64,000 nucleotides of DNA from Prochilodus magdalenae (GCA_024036415.1 JAMWET010003462.1:1-64000), one strand, 5' to 3'. Counted from the first letter of the stretch, positions 11,426 to 23,736 are shown. Notes: generated by a model not told the origin, from the sequence alone. Numbers and translations: made by a program.

Positions 11426-12823
11426 GTAGGTGGTGTTGTATTGCTGATAGTTTTCATCACATCTTACATTTATTAAATCTAAATATGTAAAATTAATAGT
11501 AATATATTGATACCAACAGCTTCAATAAAGGAGATACAGTATCTGTTACATATATTAACTGAAATTTGGGAATCTATTGTCTGATCACTCACTTCTGTCA
11601 TCTGAGATCTTTGCTGAACATCTTTCTACACTCCTACCAAGACACTTTGCACGTGCATCAGGTGATGAGTGTTATCTAAGATCTGCACTGTTCTTTTAGA
11701 GCTAATGACCCTCATCCACAGAGCACATCAGTGTTATGTAAGAACATGAAGTGTAATCTGATTACATTCTACAAAATCCTACAGAACCTGCTAGTCTGGA
11801 GACCTTAATCACATCAGTTCATCTGATGAACTGTTCGTCTCCTACTGATAACATACATATCATATTTTGATCATTTATGTATGTGTGACAGATGTGTATA
11901 TCGAACATTTACAAAAATAATTTCATTTCACTGTGTACTTGTACAGAGCTGTAAGGACAATAAAAGCTTCTTGACACTCTTCCACTTATAACTTGGGATT
12001 TGTACATTTAAATTTAGGATTAAAAAGAAATGTTATTTAATAAATTCTGTCCCAATGTTTGGGACCCTCATGTTACTACCAAGACAGAAGTTTTAGTATA
12101 TAGTCTGAGTCTTATTTTAGCCACACCTGCTGCATTTTAGAGCAGGATGTCCGGATGTCAGCAGTTAGATCCCACTGTTTTGAGGTAAGTCCCAAATAAC
12201 AGCACTGAGTCACATTAAGAAGTACCACTACTGAAAGACACATGTTCTGCACTTGAGTCACCTTAAGTGTTTTAATGAACAACACTATGATTTTATAACC
12301 TGAGGGCCAAAAACCAAAGAGAAGTAACAGACATTTCACCAGCTTTACAAGGAGGACCAAAACTAAAACTGACTATAGTATGATCTGACTTAGTGTATGA
12401 ATTACTGTTTTTACATTTATACATTTTTAAATTTGAATAAGCCATAGATGTTCAACGCTACATTCTTTTGGTTTTTAATTCAGAAAATACAATTGTATAG
12501 AGATTGATATGAAAGTAGAAAGACCTCAGCGGTAGCTATATATACACCCCCTTTGGTTCCTCTAATTGTTCAAATGTGTGACCGAATAGTTGCCCACACT
12601 GTTCCTGTATTTTTGAGTTATGAAAATACTGTCACCTAGCATCTTTAAAGGGTTCTGACTGTTTTTTTTTTTGTGGAATGCTAAATAATTAATTGTAATA
12701 GTCTAAAGAGTTTGTTAAAAAATATAACAGTACAATTATAAATTTTTTGTAAAATCTATATAATAGTGTTGTTGTTGGATGCTTATTTTTTTAACCTGTA
12801 TTATTATTGTTCGTTTCCAATAG
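11426..12823 (+). other. Copy 1 intron before the first D10C exon; no gene seen
   Basis: AT-rich intron sequence. Most of it after about 11800 aligns by eye with 51710-53040 of copy 2. About 370 bases at 11430-11800 are missing from copy 2, and copy 2 has its own repeat insertion at about 51785-52250. No coding signal is visible. Confidence 0.6.
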
Positions 12824-13294
12824 AGTAGAGTAAATCAAACACCTTCGCAATCCCTGCAATCATACATACACCTCCTCTGGATCAAGCCCTGCTGAGAGAG
12901 CCAACAACGCAGACTGAGACTGGACATCTGTGCACAGTGACTTTCAACTGGAATTGGCTGTACCCCCGGTTTTTCTTCTATTATGGCGATGCAACATCCC
13001 GTATGAGCAGAGAGCTGTGTTTCACTTCCCAACATCCAGATGTGCGTAACTTATATTACTACCCGTGGCCTCAACGCCGGGGATCCCCTATGTCTCTGAG
13101 ATAGGAGGAATGGATGTATGGTTAACTCTACATCGCCCGCCAGGTCTGTGTAAAACGCTGGCAGTGACTGCCCTTGTTTCTTTCCTTGCTTCTTCTTCCA
13201 CCTCAATTAAAGTGAAGACACCTGGCCCCAGGAAACTATCTCTGCCGTAACAGCCTTTTCAGACCAAAGTACTGCAACATGGCTTACTGCACAG
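12824..13294 (+). pseudogene. Copy 1, first D10C exon, broken by many small insertions
   Basis: The order of landmarks matches the intact exon at 53045-53425 (AAATCAAACACCTTCG, CTTCTATTATGG, CGCCAGGTCTGTG, CCACCTCAATTAAAGTGAAGAC, GGCTTACTGCACAG|GTAC). However, this copy is 471 nt long against 381 nt. The extra 90 nt are spread as many one- to few-base insertions. No frame survives for more than a short stretch. The donor is intact. As a phase 1-1 exon it could be skipped without harming the rest. It could also reflect poorly polished sequence. Confidence 0.85.
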
Positions 13295-13390
13295 GTACAA
13301 AATCTAAACATGATTTCATTTATAAGGACTTTATTCATTATGATTTAATGTGGTATGTAGTTTAACTGCTTAAATATCTTCTCCTTCCAG

Positions 13391-13435
13391 ATGTCAACAC
13401 CATTACCCCAAATCCACAGTTCAACACAAGCACCA
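13391..13435 (+). CDS. Copy 1, linker exon 1 (Thr/Pro-rich, 45 nt)
   Basis: The acceptor CTCCTTCCAG and donor ACCA|GTAAG bound 45 nt in phase 1-1 coding DVNTITPNPQFNTST. This type of short Thr/Ser/Pro linker follows each D10C group in both genes. The same exon in copy 2 is at 55759-55803. It is likely a flexible, possibly O-glycosylated spacer. Confidence 0.8.
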
Positions 13436-13649
13436 GTAAGTTGTCATCATTTATGTACTCTCTTATTAAGCTGCTGAATGAAACTGAAATATTGCTAAAG
13501 ATTTTTCACTTCCAATAGACAGTGCTGCACAGGCATTGTATACATCAAGAGATCCCTGTATAGATAATAATAGGCAGATATTATGTTATCCACAAATGTT
13601 CAATAACTCTTTCATGTCTCATTAAACGCAGTAGTACAGATACAGTATA

Positions 13650-14925
13650 CAGGGTCTGGTCATATAAATGGAATATCATAAAAAGGATTATTTATTTCAG
13701 TAATTCCATTCAAAAAGTAAAACTTGTATATTATATTCATTCATTACACACATATTTATATATTTCAAGTGTTTATTTCTTTTAATTTTGATGATTATAA
13801 CTGACAAATATTGAAAACCCCAAATTCAATATCTGAGAAAATTAGAATATTAATGTAGAATGTAAAGGGTTCAATATCTGAAGACACCTGCGCTGCCACA
13901 CTCTAATTCAGCTAATTGAACTTCACACTCACCCATAAGCCAAAGGCCTTTAAATGGTCTCTCAGTCTAGTTCTGTAGGCTACACAATCATGGGGAAGAC
14001 TGCAGACGGCCATTAACACCTTGCACAAAGAGGGCAGGACACAAAGGGGCATTGGTAAAGAGGCTGGCTGTTCACAGAGCTCTGTGTCCAAGCACATTAA
14101 TAGAGAGGCGAAGGAAAGGAAAAGGTGTAAAAAAAAGTGTACAAGCAATAGGGATAACAAGCAATGTGGAACCAAACCCATTCAGAAATGTGGGGGAGAT
14201 TCACAAAGAGTGTACTGCAGCTGGAGTCAGTGCTTCAAGAACCACCACGCTCAGACGTATGCAGGACATGGGTTCCAGCTGTCGCATTCCTCGTATCCAG
14301 CCAAGAGACAGCGTCAGAAGCATCTCGCCTGGGATAAAGACCAAAAGGACTGGACTGCTGCTCTGGACTGCTGAGTGGTCCAGAGTTCTGTTCTCTGGTG
14401 AAAATAAATTTAGCATTTCCTTTGGAAATTAAGGTCCCCGAGTCTGGAGGAAGAGAGGCGAGGCACAGAGTGCACGTTGCTTGGGGTCCAGTGTAAATTT
14501 TCCACAGTCAGTGATAGTTTGGGGTGACATGTCATCTGATGGTGTTGGTTCACTGTGTTTTCTGAGGTCCAAGAGCACCAAAATGTATGGGGTATTGTAA
14601 AGAGGAAGATGCGATACGCCAGACACAACACTGCAGAAGAGCTGAAGGCCACTATCAGAGCAACCTGGGCTCTCAGAACACTTGAGCAGTGCCACAGACT
14701 GATCAATTCCATGCCATGGAGCATTTCTGCAGTAATCCAGGCAAAAGAAGCCCCAACTAAGTACTGAGTGCTGTACATGCTCATACTTCTCATCTTAATA
14801 CTTTTCATTTGGCGAACATTTCTAAAAATAGTTTTTTGTATTGGTCTTAATTATTTAAATTATTAAAAAAATTATTTGAATAGAAAAACTTTTTCATGAT
14901 ATTCTAATTTTATGACCAGCACCTG
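13650..14925 (+). mobile_element. Tc1/mariner transposon, complete ends, dead transposase
   Basis: The left end CAGGGTCTGGTCATATAAAT and the right end, read in reverse complement as CAGGTGCTGGTCATAAAATT, form terminal inverted repeats. Each end is flanked by TA, the Tc1/mariner target duplication. Inside, on the plus strand from about 13990 to 14770, transposase fragments are spread over several frames (a helix-turn-helix-like start with a KEGRTQRGIGKEAG-type motif, later TAEEL and WALRTLEQCHRLINSMP). It lies in the copy 1 intron after linker exon 1 and is absent from the short matching intron of copy 2. Confidence 0.85.
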
Positions 14926-14949
14926 TACTATATTGCAAAAAGTATTCGG

Positions 14950-15122
14950 TGGTTGGTGTAGCTCAGCAGAAACCATCACTACCTGCCAGAGAGCCACCAC
15001 CACCATGGGAAACAGGGGTTTGAATCCCAGTCTGGGTGACTATGCTGGGTTACACTTAAGAGTTTGACCCATGTGTAATACAAATAACCTTGTAAGTCAC
15101 TCTGGGTAAATGCTGTAAATGT
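14950..15122 (+). mobile_element. tRNA-derived SINE
   Basis: The element begins GGTTGGTGTAGCTCAGCAG, a polymerase III A-box-like start. A B-box-like GGTTTGAATCCC follows near 15015. It ends in the fish SINE tail GTCACTCTGGGTAAATGCTG. A second member of the same family lies at about 41115-41331 on the minus strand. Confidence 0.8.
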
Positions 15123-15169
15123 ATTCACTTCCCCATTCCCCCACCCAAATCACTTCCATGGCCACAGTG

Positions 15170-15490
15170 TAGAATGCAGTGGTGTAAAGTGCTGCCACTG
15201 GACTGAGTGACCAATCATGCTTCTATGTCTGGCAATCTGATGGACTAGAGAGAACGGTACTTGTCTGACTACACTGTGTCGAGTGTAAAGTTTGGTGGAG
15301 GGGGGATTATGGTGTGGGGGTGGTGTTCAGAAGAGGAACTCTTAATGCTTCAGCAGACCAAGGGACTCTGGACCCTCTCATGCTTTTATGTCTTTCCTGT
15401 TCCAACATGACTGCGCAAAGCAAGCTCCATAAAGACATTGATGAGTGAGTTTGGTGTGGAAGGACTGAACTGGCCTGCCATCCTATGGAT
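15170..15490 (+). mobile_element. Fragment of a second Tc1-like transposase
   Basis: The strip encodes broken pieces of a Tc1-type catalytic region: WQSDGLERTVLV-like, then SVKFGGGGIMVWGW near 15290-15330, then a LFQHDCAKQAP-like block near 15400 and MSEFGVEGLNWPAI near 15445-15480. No ends were found. Short and decayed. Confidence 0.65.
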
Positions 15491-15959
15491 TAGGAATGCG
15501 ATGTCACTCATGTTCATGTGTGTGAAGATAGACAAGCGAATACATCTGGCAATGTAGTGTATGTGTCAGCATTGTCTTTTTGGTCTGTTTTACTGTTTAA
15601 AAGTTGCAGCATTTCAGTTCTTTCACTAAAGTACTCTAACTTAATGTTCTTTTTCGGTACACTAACTTTAGTACTTACAGAACTAACTGGAATGCTATAA
15701 CATTAAATAACTGGACTATTATACAAATATTATATTATACAGCTTAAATATAGCCTAAAATGGTTTGTTCTTGATGCTAAGTGTTTGGCAAGAAATCACT
15801 TATCATAGATGCGGTTGATCAGCCAAGATGTGTTATCAAGGCATGTTTGTTAAGAAAATGCTAAGCTAACATCATTAACAAAATCCCAACTAGCCTGGTC
15901 TCCAAGTCCGTCTCTGTAAATACATTCCCAGAAACGTATTTCATTTAGCTAAAAATGCT

Positions 15960-18900
15960 TCCATGTTTATTTGTTTTTGTAATGAGGGGAGCGCAAACAT
16001 TGGAGCAGGATCCATTAGGCAGGTTTTAATAGGGCAAAAATAAACATAAAAACAGGAGAAAATGCAAAACACAAAAATGTCAAACACAAAAGTACAAAAA
16101 TCACAAAGTCCACAGCAGAATCAAAACCACAAACACAAGAAAGCCAAAAAGGACTCAAGGGTCAGGTGACATTGAAAAACTCTAAGAAGGCTACGCAAGC
16201 ATGAAAGGTTCAAAAGGTCTTTAAAGAACACAAGCACCTAAGTGCAGGGCACCAAAAACACAAGGTGGCATTTTTTAATGCTCCACAGTACTAAAGGGGA
16301 AGAAAGGGCTTTTTAAAGGGAAGGGGAAATTGGATGCAGGTGAGAAGGGCAGGCATGGAAAAGAGCTGTTTAAAATTCAGGTGACACCGACCTCTCGTGG
16401 CCAGTATGTGAAGTGTCCTTGGGCCAACTTCCCTGAGAAACCCCCTCCACGATGTGCACCAAAGATCCAGGGCCCCAAGGCCTACCCCTAGGTCTGGGCG
16501 TGGGCCGATTAGGGAGTGCCCAACTCCAAGTCATGCTGGGAGGAACTACAATAAGAGCAGAGGAATCGGCTAATACGGTCCGGCCGAATTCACTCCTGAT
16601 TCGACCACTCTAAACCTTGTCCCTTAAACTTGTGGGTCCAATCATGACTGATGTCCCATACATGTATTTATGTTGTAAAAAAGATATTGCCATACGCCAA
16701 AGTAGCGAAACACTTCTGAATAGAGGACCTTTGTGGTTTCCAGTGCTGTGGGAAGCTTCCTTAAGGGAACCAGTTGGCAGGCTTTGGAAAACCAGGCTTG
16801 CATGCTGGAAGGCACATACACTTTGTCAGGTGGACAGGATGGTGGTTTGGGGTCTGAAGCTTGGGCTTGTTGGATGTCTTCCATTATGGTCCACTGAACT
16901 GGAGCAACGATACAAGAGGCAGGGAGGATCCTTTTTTCAGTAGCCCTCTCTAAGGGATGAGCATGAGAGAGGGCATCTTCCTTAGCATTCTTGGACCCAG
17001 GGCGATAAGTCATAGTGAATTGGAACCTGGAGAAGAAAAGGGCCCACCATGCTTGTCTAGCATTCAGTCTCTTGGCCGACGGTCACATATTTAAGGTTCT
17101 GATGGTCCGTGAGGATGGTAAATAGATGGAGTGTGCCCTCCAACCAATGTCTCCATTAATCTAGTGCTGCCTTAACTGTTAGAAGCTCTTGGTTCCCTAT
17201 GTTATAGTTTTGTTCAGTTGGAGTGAGTTTACGGGAATAAAAGACGCAAGCGTGGAATTTAGGGGGCGAGCCATGCCTTTGGGACAGGACCGCGCCTATG
17301 CTGGTCTCAGATGCATCAACCTCTACAATAAAGGGCTGTGAAGGGTTCGGGTGTCGCAGTATGGGAGTGCTAGTGAACTGGCTTTTGAGGTGAGAAAAGG
17401 CTGAGATGGCTGCAGGGGTCCATTTAATGGTTATGGGGTAGCCTTTGAGTAGAGAGGTTAAAGGGGCAGCTATGACACTGAAATTTTGAATGAAGCGCCT
17501 ATAAAAATTTGCAAATCCCAGGAACCTTTGGAGTTACTTTGCTGTGAGCAGTTTGGACAACTCTAGAACAGCTTGTACTTTACCATCATCTATTTGCACA
17601 CCCTGCACACTGAGGACATACCCCAGATAGGAGATAAGGGGTTCTGTAGAATTCACATTTCTCTAGCTTAACAATTGGTGAGCTAAAAGGCGATGGAGAA
17701 CCTGAAGCACGTCAGAGATGTGGTATTCCAGACTTGATGAAAAGACTAAAATATCATCAAGATAAACTACAACCTACTTGTTGAGTATATCTTTAAAAAC
17801 TTCATTCAAGAAGGCCTGAAACCAAATCAATGGCACAGTCCCAGGGTCTGTGCTGGGGCAAAGTGGCCGCCTTGCTCCTGCTAAAGACCTCAGCTAAATC
17901 CCTATATTTCGGGGGAATAGTGATGGAGCTGTTGGTGTCACGACTCCCTATGCTGGTAGTGATGCAAAGAAGCGACATACAGTGGTTGTGGCAACCACTA
18001 CTCCACTGTGTGAGCTCGCCCTGGGAACAGGTAAAAAGCAGGTTGTGCAAAGCCAACCAGGAGTGTCCTAAAACTAGGGGAATACTGGGAGCATCTATAA
18101 CAAACAAGGATATGGTTTCAATGTGAAACAACCCTATCTGGAGTTTGAGGGGTGAAGTGTGCTCAGTGATGCGTCCGGAACATATCAGCTGATTATCTAT
18201 ACCTTTAACCGGACAGGGAATTTCACATGAAAGCAGTGGCATTTCTAACTTAAGGGCTAGGGTCTCATCAATAAAATTACTGGCTGCTCCAGAATCCAAC
18301 GAATACTAGCAGGAATGGAAAAACGTCTATCTTCAACCGTAGGGGAAATGTGACTCACTCGTACAGTGAGAGGGGATCTTCTACTAGAGGGGCAGCTGGC
18401 TTTCATGTGACCCGACAAGCCACAATAGAGACACTGTCCTTCTTGATACTTGCGGTTTCTCTCTTCCGTGGTGAGTTTGTTCTGGCCAATTTCCATAGGT
18501 TCCTCAATGGGAGTTACTTGAAGCTAAGTGGGAGTAGTACAGGGCAGAAAATGGCATCTGGAAGTTTTATGGACAGTTGCACTAGCTGCGAGAAGGTATG
18601 TTGTTCATCTTTACATGCCAGCTCAGTTTTCAGAGCTTCGTTGAGACTTTGACAATAGATGATCTTGAGTGCTTTTTCATTCCATTCACTCTCAGCTGCT
18701 AGTGAGTGAAAAGTGAGCGAGTGGTCAATGGCAGAAACAGAGCCTTGTCATAGCTGTAGCAGTTGGTTACCAGGATCCCTTCCACTAACAGAGTGACTGA
18801 AAGCCTCCTAAGACTGCTGCTGGAAGGACAAAAAGCATTGCAAGCTTATAAGGACAAAGCAGTCTTTGAATCGTCCGTGTGAAAGGCCGCAGGAAAGTGG

Positions 18901-19215
18901 CTAGAAACAAGAGAACATTGCAGCAAAAACTCTTTGCATAGTCCAGGTGCCCCATCGTATTTATCAGGAGTGGCTATACGAACTGGGAAATACTGAGGTT
19001 CAGCACCTGCAACTGGAAACACCACAGTAGAAGCAGCTGGAGGTGCAGGGGTGTGGTTCTGGCTGGGCTGCACAGAATGGACAAACTCATCCTTGCTGCG
19101 GGTGATCTGCTGCAGGTGCTGTTCGTGAGTTCCCAGCATCCGGCCTTGGGCCCCAGGCGCATGTGGCAAGGGATTCAAGTGATCACTGACTACAAGAGCA
19201 AAGTCAGTACCCCGG
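15960..19215 (-). mobile_element. Ty3/gypsy retrotransposon remnant, gag-protease-RT-RNase H order on the minus strand
   Basis: Read on the minus strand, gag-like sequence runs from about 19210 (HEQHLQQI, then TPDKYDGAPG near 18970). A CCHC knuckle (CLYCGLSGHMKASC) lies near 18390-18430. A protease with the motif [10 protein letters not shown] starts at 18296. The start of reverse transcriptase ([20 protein letters not shown]) lies near 17870-17930. RNase H and its end ([15 protein letters not shown]) lie near 16965-17010. A probable 3' LTR follows a purine-rich GGAGGGGG tract at about 15960-16390. Stops and frameshifts break it, most of integrase is missing, and no 5' LTR is seen. Dead element in a copy 1 intron. 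Confidence 0.8.
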
Positions 19216-19224
19216 TGACCACAG

Positions 19225-19660
19225 ATGGGAGAAATATGTTGTGCCCAGGGTGAGACAGATCTGTGATGTTCACTGCCTGTTTCCTGGTTCTTGAACACTA
19301 CAAGTCCTGGAGAGTGGGCAGTGGAGCAGCAAGGATCAGCTGTCTTTATGGTCCTTTGCAGTCTGTTCTGGTCCTGTTCTGTGGCTGCTCCAAACCAGAC
19401 TGTGATGGATGTGCACAGGACTGATTTGATGACTGCAATGTAGAACTCCACAGTCCTCAGCGTGTTCAGTTCTAGATTGTTCTGACTGCACCAGAGTACC
19501 ACTTGTTTGACCTCCCTTCGATAAGCAGACTCGTGTTGGATGAGTCTGATGAGAGTAGTGTCGTCTGCAAACTTCAGGAGTTTAACAGATGGGTCTCTAG
19601 AGGTGCAGTCATTAGTGTAGAGAAAATGTCTGAGCAGTGCTAAGAGGAAACATGCTTAAG
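19225..19660 (-). mobile_element. LINE reverse transcriptase C-terminal fragment
   Basis: The minus strand encodes VLWCSQNNLELNTL and then ESVLCTSITVWFGAAT-like blocks with EQDQNRLQRTIKTA. This is the region just after the catalytic motif in common fish LINEs of the CR1/L2/Rex type. The piece is short, abuts the gypsy gag, and is clearly truncated. Confidence 0.7.
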
Positions 19661-20189
19661 GAGTGCCAGTGTTGACACTCTGTATGCTGGAAGTATTTCC
19701 CGCCAAGCGTACCTGCTGTTTTCAGGAAGCTGGGATAGTCTACAAACAGGATCCTAGCTTATGTTCCAGGGTAGTCAGGGTGTTTGAGGATGTAGTGCAG
19801 CCATGTATGTAGACTGCATCCTTTACAGACCTGCTTGCTTGGTAGGCCTGTTAGCAATGCTAATGTAAATAATGCATTTTTAAGTTTGTATGACACATGT
19901 ATGGGGGCTGCTGAAACCATGGAGAATTAAAGGAGCATCTGCAAACTGCATTACAAACATGATATATGAAGTTCAGTGCAGTACATGCATAGTAGTGCAT
20001 ACAGTAGTTGCAGACACTATTGATGCCCAGACCCACAGTTTTGAGAATGTCCTGTATTGATAATCATTTTACTGTTTGCAAAAAACTTTTGGTTTCAAAA
20101 TCCACCAATAATTAAACCAAGTACACTTACTAGAGTTCCACTTAATCATGTTTATAAAGGTTCAACTTCAGTTCAAAAGCTCTGCTCAT

Positions 20190-20930
20190 CAGGTGTCACT
20201 TTAATGAGGTAACCCTCAAAAGAGTAAAACCATTTAGCAAACTCCTGGAGATCATGGCAACCACTTAGTATGTCATATCAAAACATAACAACCACCTCAG
20301 ATACCATAACAACCATCTAGCAACAGCCTGTTAGGAAGTGAGAACCACAAAATCTGTGCAACTATTCAGCATTTCTTTCAGGAAATATGCTTTTCCAGTT
20401 CTTTTTATTATTCTTTTTTTTCTTCTGTACATTCTTTTTTCATATTTGCAATTTTGTTTTCGAAATATTAACACTATTCCAACGTACTTTGTGGATTCAT
20501 GCTTGTATACAGCTTTCTGATCAGATGTCCTACCAAACCCCTAATCTTCTTTTTGATTTACAGCCACCAGCCAACTGCATGTACTCGCTGGGGGGCAGAT
20601 TCCCAAACTGTAATCCACAGACATACTGACCCGCTCTCTTCTGAGTTGTTTACCCGTCCCCTGTACCTCTTATAAACTCTCATTCATTTTTGACAACACC
20701 TACCAACCACTTTCAAACCACCAAAAAATAAACACTCCATGTATACTATGGCAACCTCCTAACAAAACCTCATCAACCACCTGGGATACGGTAGCAACCA
20801 TTTAGCAATCCCTTACCAACACCATAACAACCACCAAGTAACTACTTACCAACACCAGCACCATAGCAACCAGCTAGCAACACCATGGTGCACAGCCCAG
20901 CAACTGATTAGCAGGAAATAAGAACCATGC
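20190..20930. repeat. Interspersed/tandem repeat rich in ACCATAGCAACC motifs
   Basis: Degenerate copies of a 10-20 base motif (ACCATAACAACCACC, TAGCAACACC) recur at 20220-20340 and again at 20740-20900. Between them is low-complexity T-rich sequence. Similar wording occurs upstream at 10150-10260 and 50160-50270. No gene is visible. Flanking 19660-20190 and 20930-21260 hold nothing recognised apart from the intron end. Confidence 0.6.
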
Positions 20931-21260
20931 AAGCTGTGGAAACACTGTGGAAAATTCACTTTTCTATTTGTTGTTGCTGTTTATTACTTATTTATGTTAT
21001 AATTGGATAATTGGACCATTTAGGTTTTAGCCAGATTTTTTAACTTGCATTCGCACAGTGAAGAGGCATCCATCCTTTTCCTTCAGCTCCCACCTCTAAT
21101 CAAAACAGTACAACCAAAAGCTGGAGCAGTCTCACCAAAAACCCAAACAAGAAAGTAAATAAACCCAGAAACTTATCAGTTGCCATAAACACAGAATCAA
21201 TGGTAACTGAACTCATCAACTGCAGCAATAATCCTACTCACAGAAATCTCTCTTCCTCAG

Positions 21261-21692
21261 CAACCACTCCAACCAACCCCAGCTTTGACCCCTGTACTAA
21301 GTACAGTGTTGTTGATGACGACTGGAGAGACACAGGCATCAATTATAATTACTACCGAGGCCATGATGACACTGTAGTTGAATGGAAGGGCTGGTACCGG
21401 CTGTACATTGAGGGAAAAAGTGCTCAGATTGCTGAAACTGCCTGGTGTGAGAGATACAGGACATGTGGTGGTTACACTGCACTTTGGCTCGGCAGATCTC
21501 ATCCACGACTAGAGGACGGCATCGTCACTCGAGAAATCTACAAATCTGCACAATATTACTATGGTTACTATGACACCCAATGCAGTTTCACCAGATCCGG
21601 CTCAGTCCAAGTGAAAATCTGTCCAGGAGATTACTATGTCTATAAGCTAGTCAAGCCAGATGTATCAAGTCCAATGCCGACATACTGTGCAG
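21261..21692 (+). CDS. Copy 1, D10C exon A1 (6-Cys class)
   Basis: The acceptor CTCTTCCTCAG and donor TGTGCAG|GTAAA bound 432 nt in phase 1-1. Core motifs: FDPCTKYSVVDDDW, RGHDDTVVEWKGWYRLY, CGGYTALWLGRSHP, LEDGIVTREIY, VKICPGDYYVYKLVKP, MPTYCAG. It has the family framework but only six cysteines, lacking the partners found in 10-Cys exons. A Tyr-rich loop (YYYGYYD) precedes the sixth-Cys region. Family role: D10C modules of GP2/uromodulin carry the high-mannose glycan that binds bacterial fimbriae. Whether that holds for this class is unknown. Confidence 0.85.
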
Positions 21693-21854
21693 GTAAATTA
21701 ACTCACAGTGTAGAATTCCTACTGTTAGAGACTTTCTATAAACAAACCATTTGTGCATAGTAGATATTAACATATAGCTTTTTATTTAATAGAAAAAACT
21801 GAATTGCATTTTTCTACAATTCATATTCATATAATACTGCAATTTCTTTTATAG

Positions 21855-22241
21855 TTGTTTCTAACATTCTCAGTTTTGATCCATGTCACAACTATCTCTC
21901 ACTGGATCAGCCCTGGAGAGCTAATAATGAGACTGGACTGGGCATATGTGACAGTGACTTCAGCTGGAACGGCTGGTATCGCCTGTTCTATTATGGGATG
22001 AACATCCGTATGGCAGAGAGTTATGTAGATTTAAATGGATGTGGTACTTATTATGGTCTGTGGCTCAACGGTCCTCATCCTGAGGTAGAGGATGGAGTGG
22101 TCACTCGCCAGGTCTGTGCAAATGAAGCAAGTAACAGCTGTTACTATACATCCACCCCAATACGAGTTAAAGCTTGTCGAGGAAGCTACTACGTCTATGA
22201 GTTTGTCAGCCCAGTCTGGTGTCCTATGGCCTACTGTACAG
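21855..22241 (+). CDS. Copy 1, D10C exon B1 (8-Cys class)
   Basis: 387 nt, phase 1-1, acceptor TTTTATAG and donor TGTACAG|GTATG. Motifs: FDPCHNYLSLDQPWRANNE, FSWNGWYRLFYYGMNIRM, CGTYYGLWLNGPHPEVEDG, VVTRQVC, VKACRGSYYVYEFVSP, AYCTG. The usual ESCV is ESYV and the usual CC pair is SC, a coordinated loss of two cysteines. It sits directly after A1, forming an A-B pair. Confidence 0.9.
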
Positions 22242-22332
22242 GTATGGCATTTACTCTAAATGTTTTATTATGATTTAATGATCTGAATGTTGTAAATTCT
22301 GTATGAAAATGTTTTATATTTCTGTTTTACAG

Positions 22333-22383
22333 ATATCAACACAATTACCTCAACTTCAACTTCAGAATTCAGCATAACTACAC
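22333..22383 (+). CDS. Copy 1, linker exon 2 (Thr/Ser-rich, 51 nt)
   Basis: Acceptor TTTTACAG and donor ACAC|GTAGG bound 51 nt, phase 1-1, coding DINTITSTSTSEFSITT. It closes the A1-B1 pair. The near-identical linkers at 23828-23878 and 57287-57337 support it. Confidence 0.8.
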
Positions 22384-22606
22384 GTAGGTTTTCAACATTT
22401 TAAAGGTTTTGTTCCAAGCAACTTTGTTTGTGTGAAGAGAAAACAAAATATGTTTTAAAATAAAAGCTGACATTCTGAACTTTTACCTTAATTTTTATTT
22501 GGCCACTCAAAATACTCAATAAAAGTACAATACAAGTCCCACTGTGTTAACCTTCAATAATATGTGTATCTTACTGAAATTTTATAATTAGGTCCTGTTT
22601 CCACAG

Positions 22607-23023
22607 CAGCTACACCTACCAGCTACAGCTCTGACCCCTGTAATAAGTACAGTGTTCTTGATGAAGACTGGAGAAATGCACGCAGTGCCAGTAGAAGAGG
22701 TCATGATGACACTCTTGTTGAATGGAGCGGCTGGTATCGGCTGTATCTGCAGGGGAAGAGTGCTCAGATCTCTGAATGGTGTGTGAGCTTCACTACATGT
22801 GGTGGCCACACACAGCTCTGGCTTAGTGGATCTCATCCACAACTAGAAGACGGCATTGTCACCCGAGAAATCTATGGAACCAACATTGACTACAACTACG
22901 ATAACCAGTGCAGTAACAGATACAGATCCAGACCAATCCAAGTGAAAGCCTGTCCAGGACATTACTATGTTTATAAACTTGTTAAACCAGAATTATCCAT
23001 TCCAATGCCAACATACTGTACAG
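22607..23023 (+). CDS. Copy 1, D10C exon A2 (6-Cys class)
   Basis: 417 nt, phase 1-1, acceptor GTTTCCACAG and donor TGTACAG|GTGTA. Motifs: SSDPCNKYSVLDEDWRNA, RGHDDTLVEWSGWYRLY, CGGHTQLWLSGSHPQLEDG, VKACPGHYYVYKLVKPEL, MPTYCTG. Six cysteines. It closely resembles A3 (24598-25071), suggesting that a B-linker-A unit was duplicated inside copy 1. It lacks the Tyr-rich expansion of A3. Confidence 0.9.
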
Positions 23024-23349
23024 GTGTAGTATCTTTTTTTCCCTCCACCCTTAATGACTATGATCAATATTAAAAAAATCTGCTAACACTTTATTTGGAT
23101 TGTGCACTGTAAATAATTTGTAGATTTTTAGTATTTTTTAAATATGTTATATAAATATCGATTCATCTGAAGATTCTATTTTGTCCCTTCTACTACTACT
23201 ACTACTGTCCATATGTTAAGACCTTTTCTAAACAAATAATAGAATTTTTGCAAAGTAGATATACCTAAAGATTTTTTAGGTATTATTTAATGAAAAAAGA
23301 GCATAGTGTTATTCTACAATTTTTATAGCACATCTTATTTCTTTTGCAG

Positions 23350-23736
23350 TTGTTTCTAACATTCTCACTTTTGACCCATGTCACAACTACGTCTCACTGG
23401 ATCAGCCCTGGAGAGCTAATAATGAGACTGGACTGGGCATATGTGACCGTGACTTCAGCTGGAACGGCTGGTACCGCCTGTTCTATTATGGGATGAACAT
23501 CCGTATGCCAGAGAGCTATGTAGATGTAAACAGATGTGGTACTTATTATGGTCTGAGGCTCAACGGTCCTCATCCTGAGGTAGAGGATGGAGTGGTCACT
23601 CGCCAGGTCTGTGCAAATGGAGGAGGTAACAGCTGTTACTTTAGATCCACCCCAATACGGGTTAAAGCTTGTCCAGGAAGCTACTACGTCTATGAGTTTG
23701 TCAGCCCAGCCTGGTGTCATATGGCCTACTGTACAG
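23350..23736 (+). CDS. Copy 1, D10C exon B2 (8-Cys class)
   Basis: 387 nt, phase 1-1, acceptor TTTTGCAG and donor TGTACAG|GTACA. It is nearly identical to B1 over its length, including introns on both sides (WNGWYRLFYYGMNIRMPES, YVDVNRCGTYYGL, VTRQVCANGGGNSCYFRS, AYCTG), and shares the ESYV / SC cysteine losses. A recent duplicate of B1 or the reverse. Confidence 0.9.

Noticed and set aside
14950..15030. Possible tRNA gene because of A- and B-box-like words
   Set aside because: It is the head of a SINE; no cloverleaf can be formed by eye and a second copy with the same body exists near 41.2 kb.
21257..21502. Minus-strand frames opposite D10C exons
   Set aside because: They recur opposite every homologous exon as antisense shadows and contain no independent signal.
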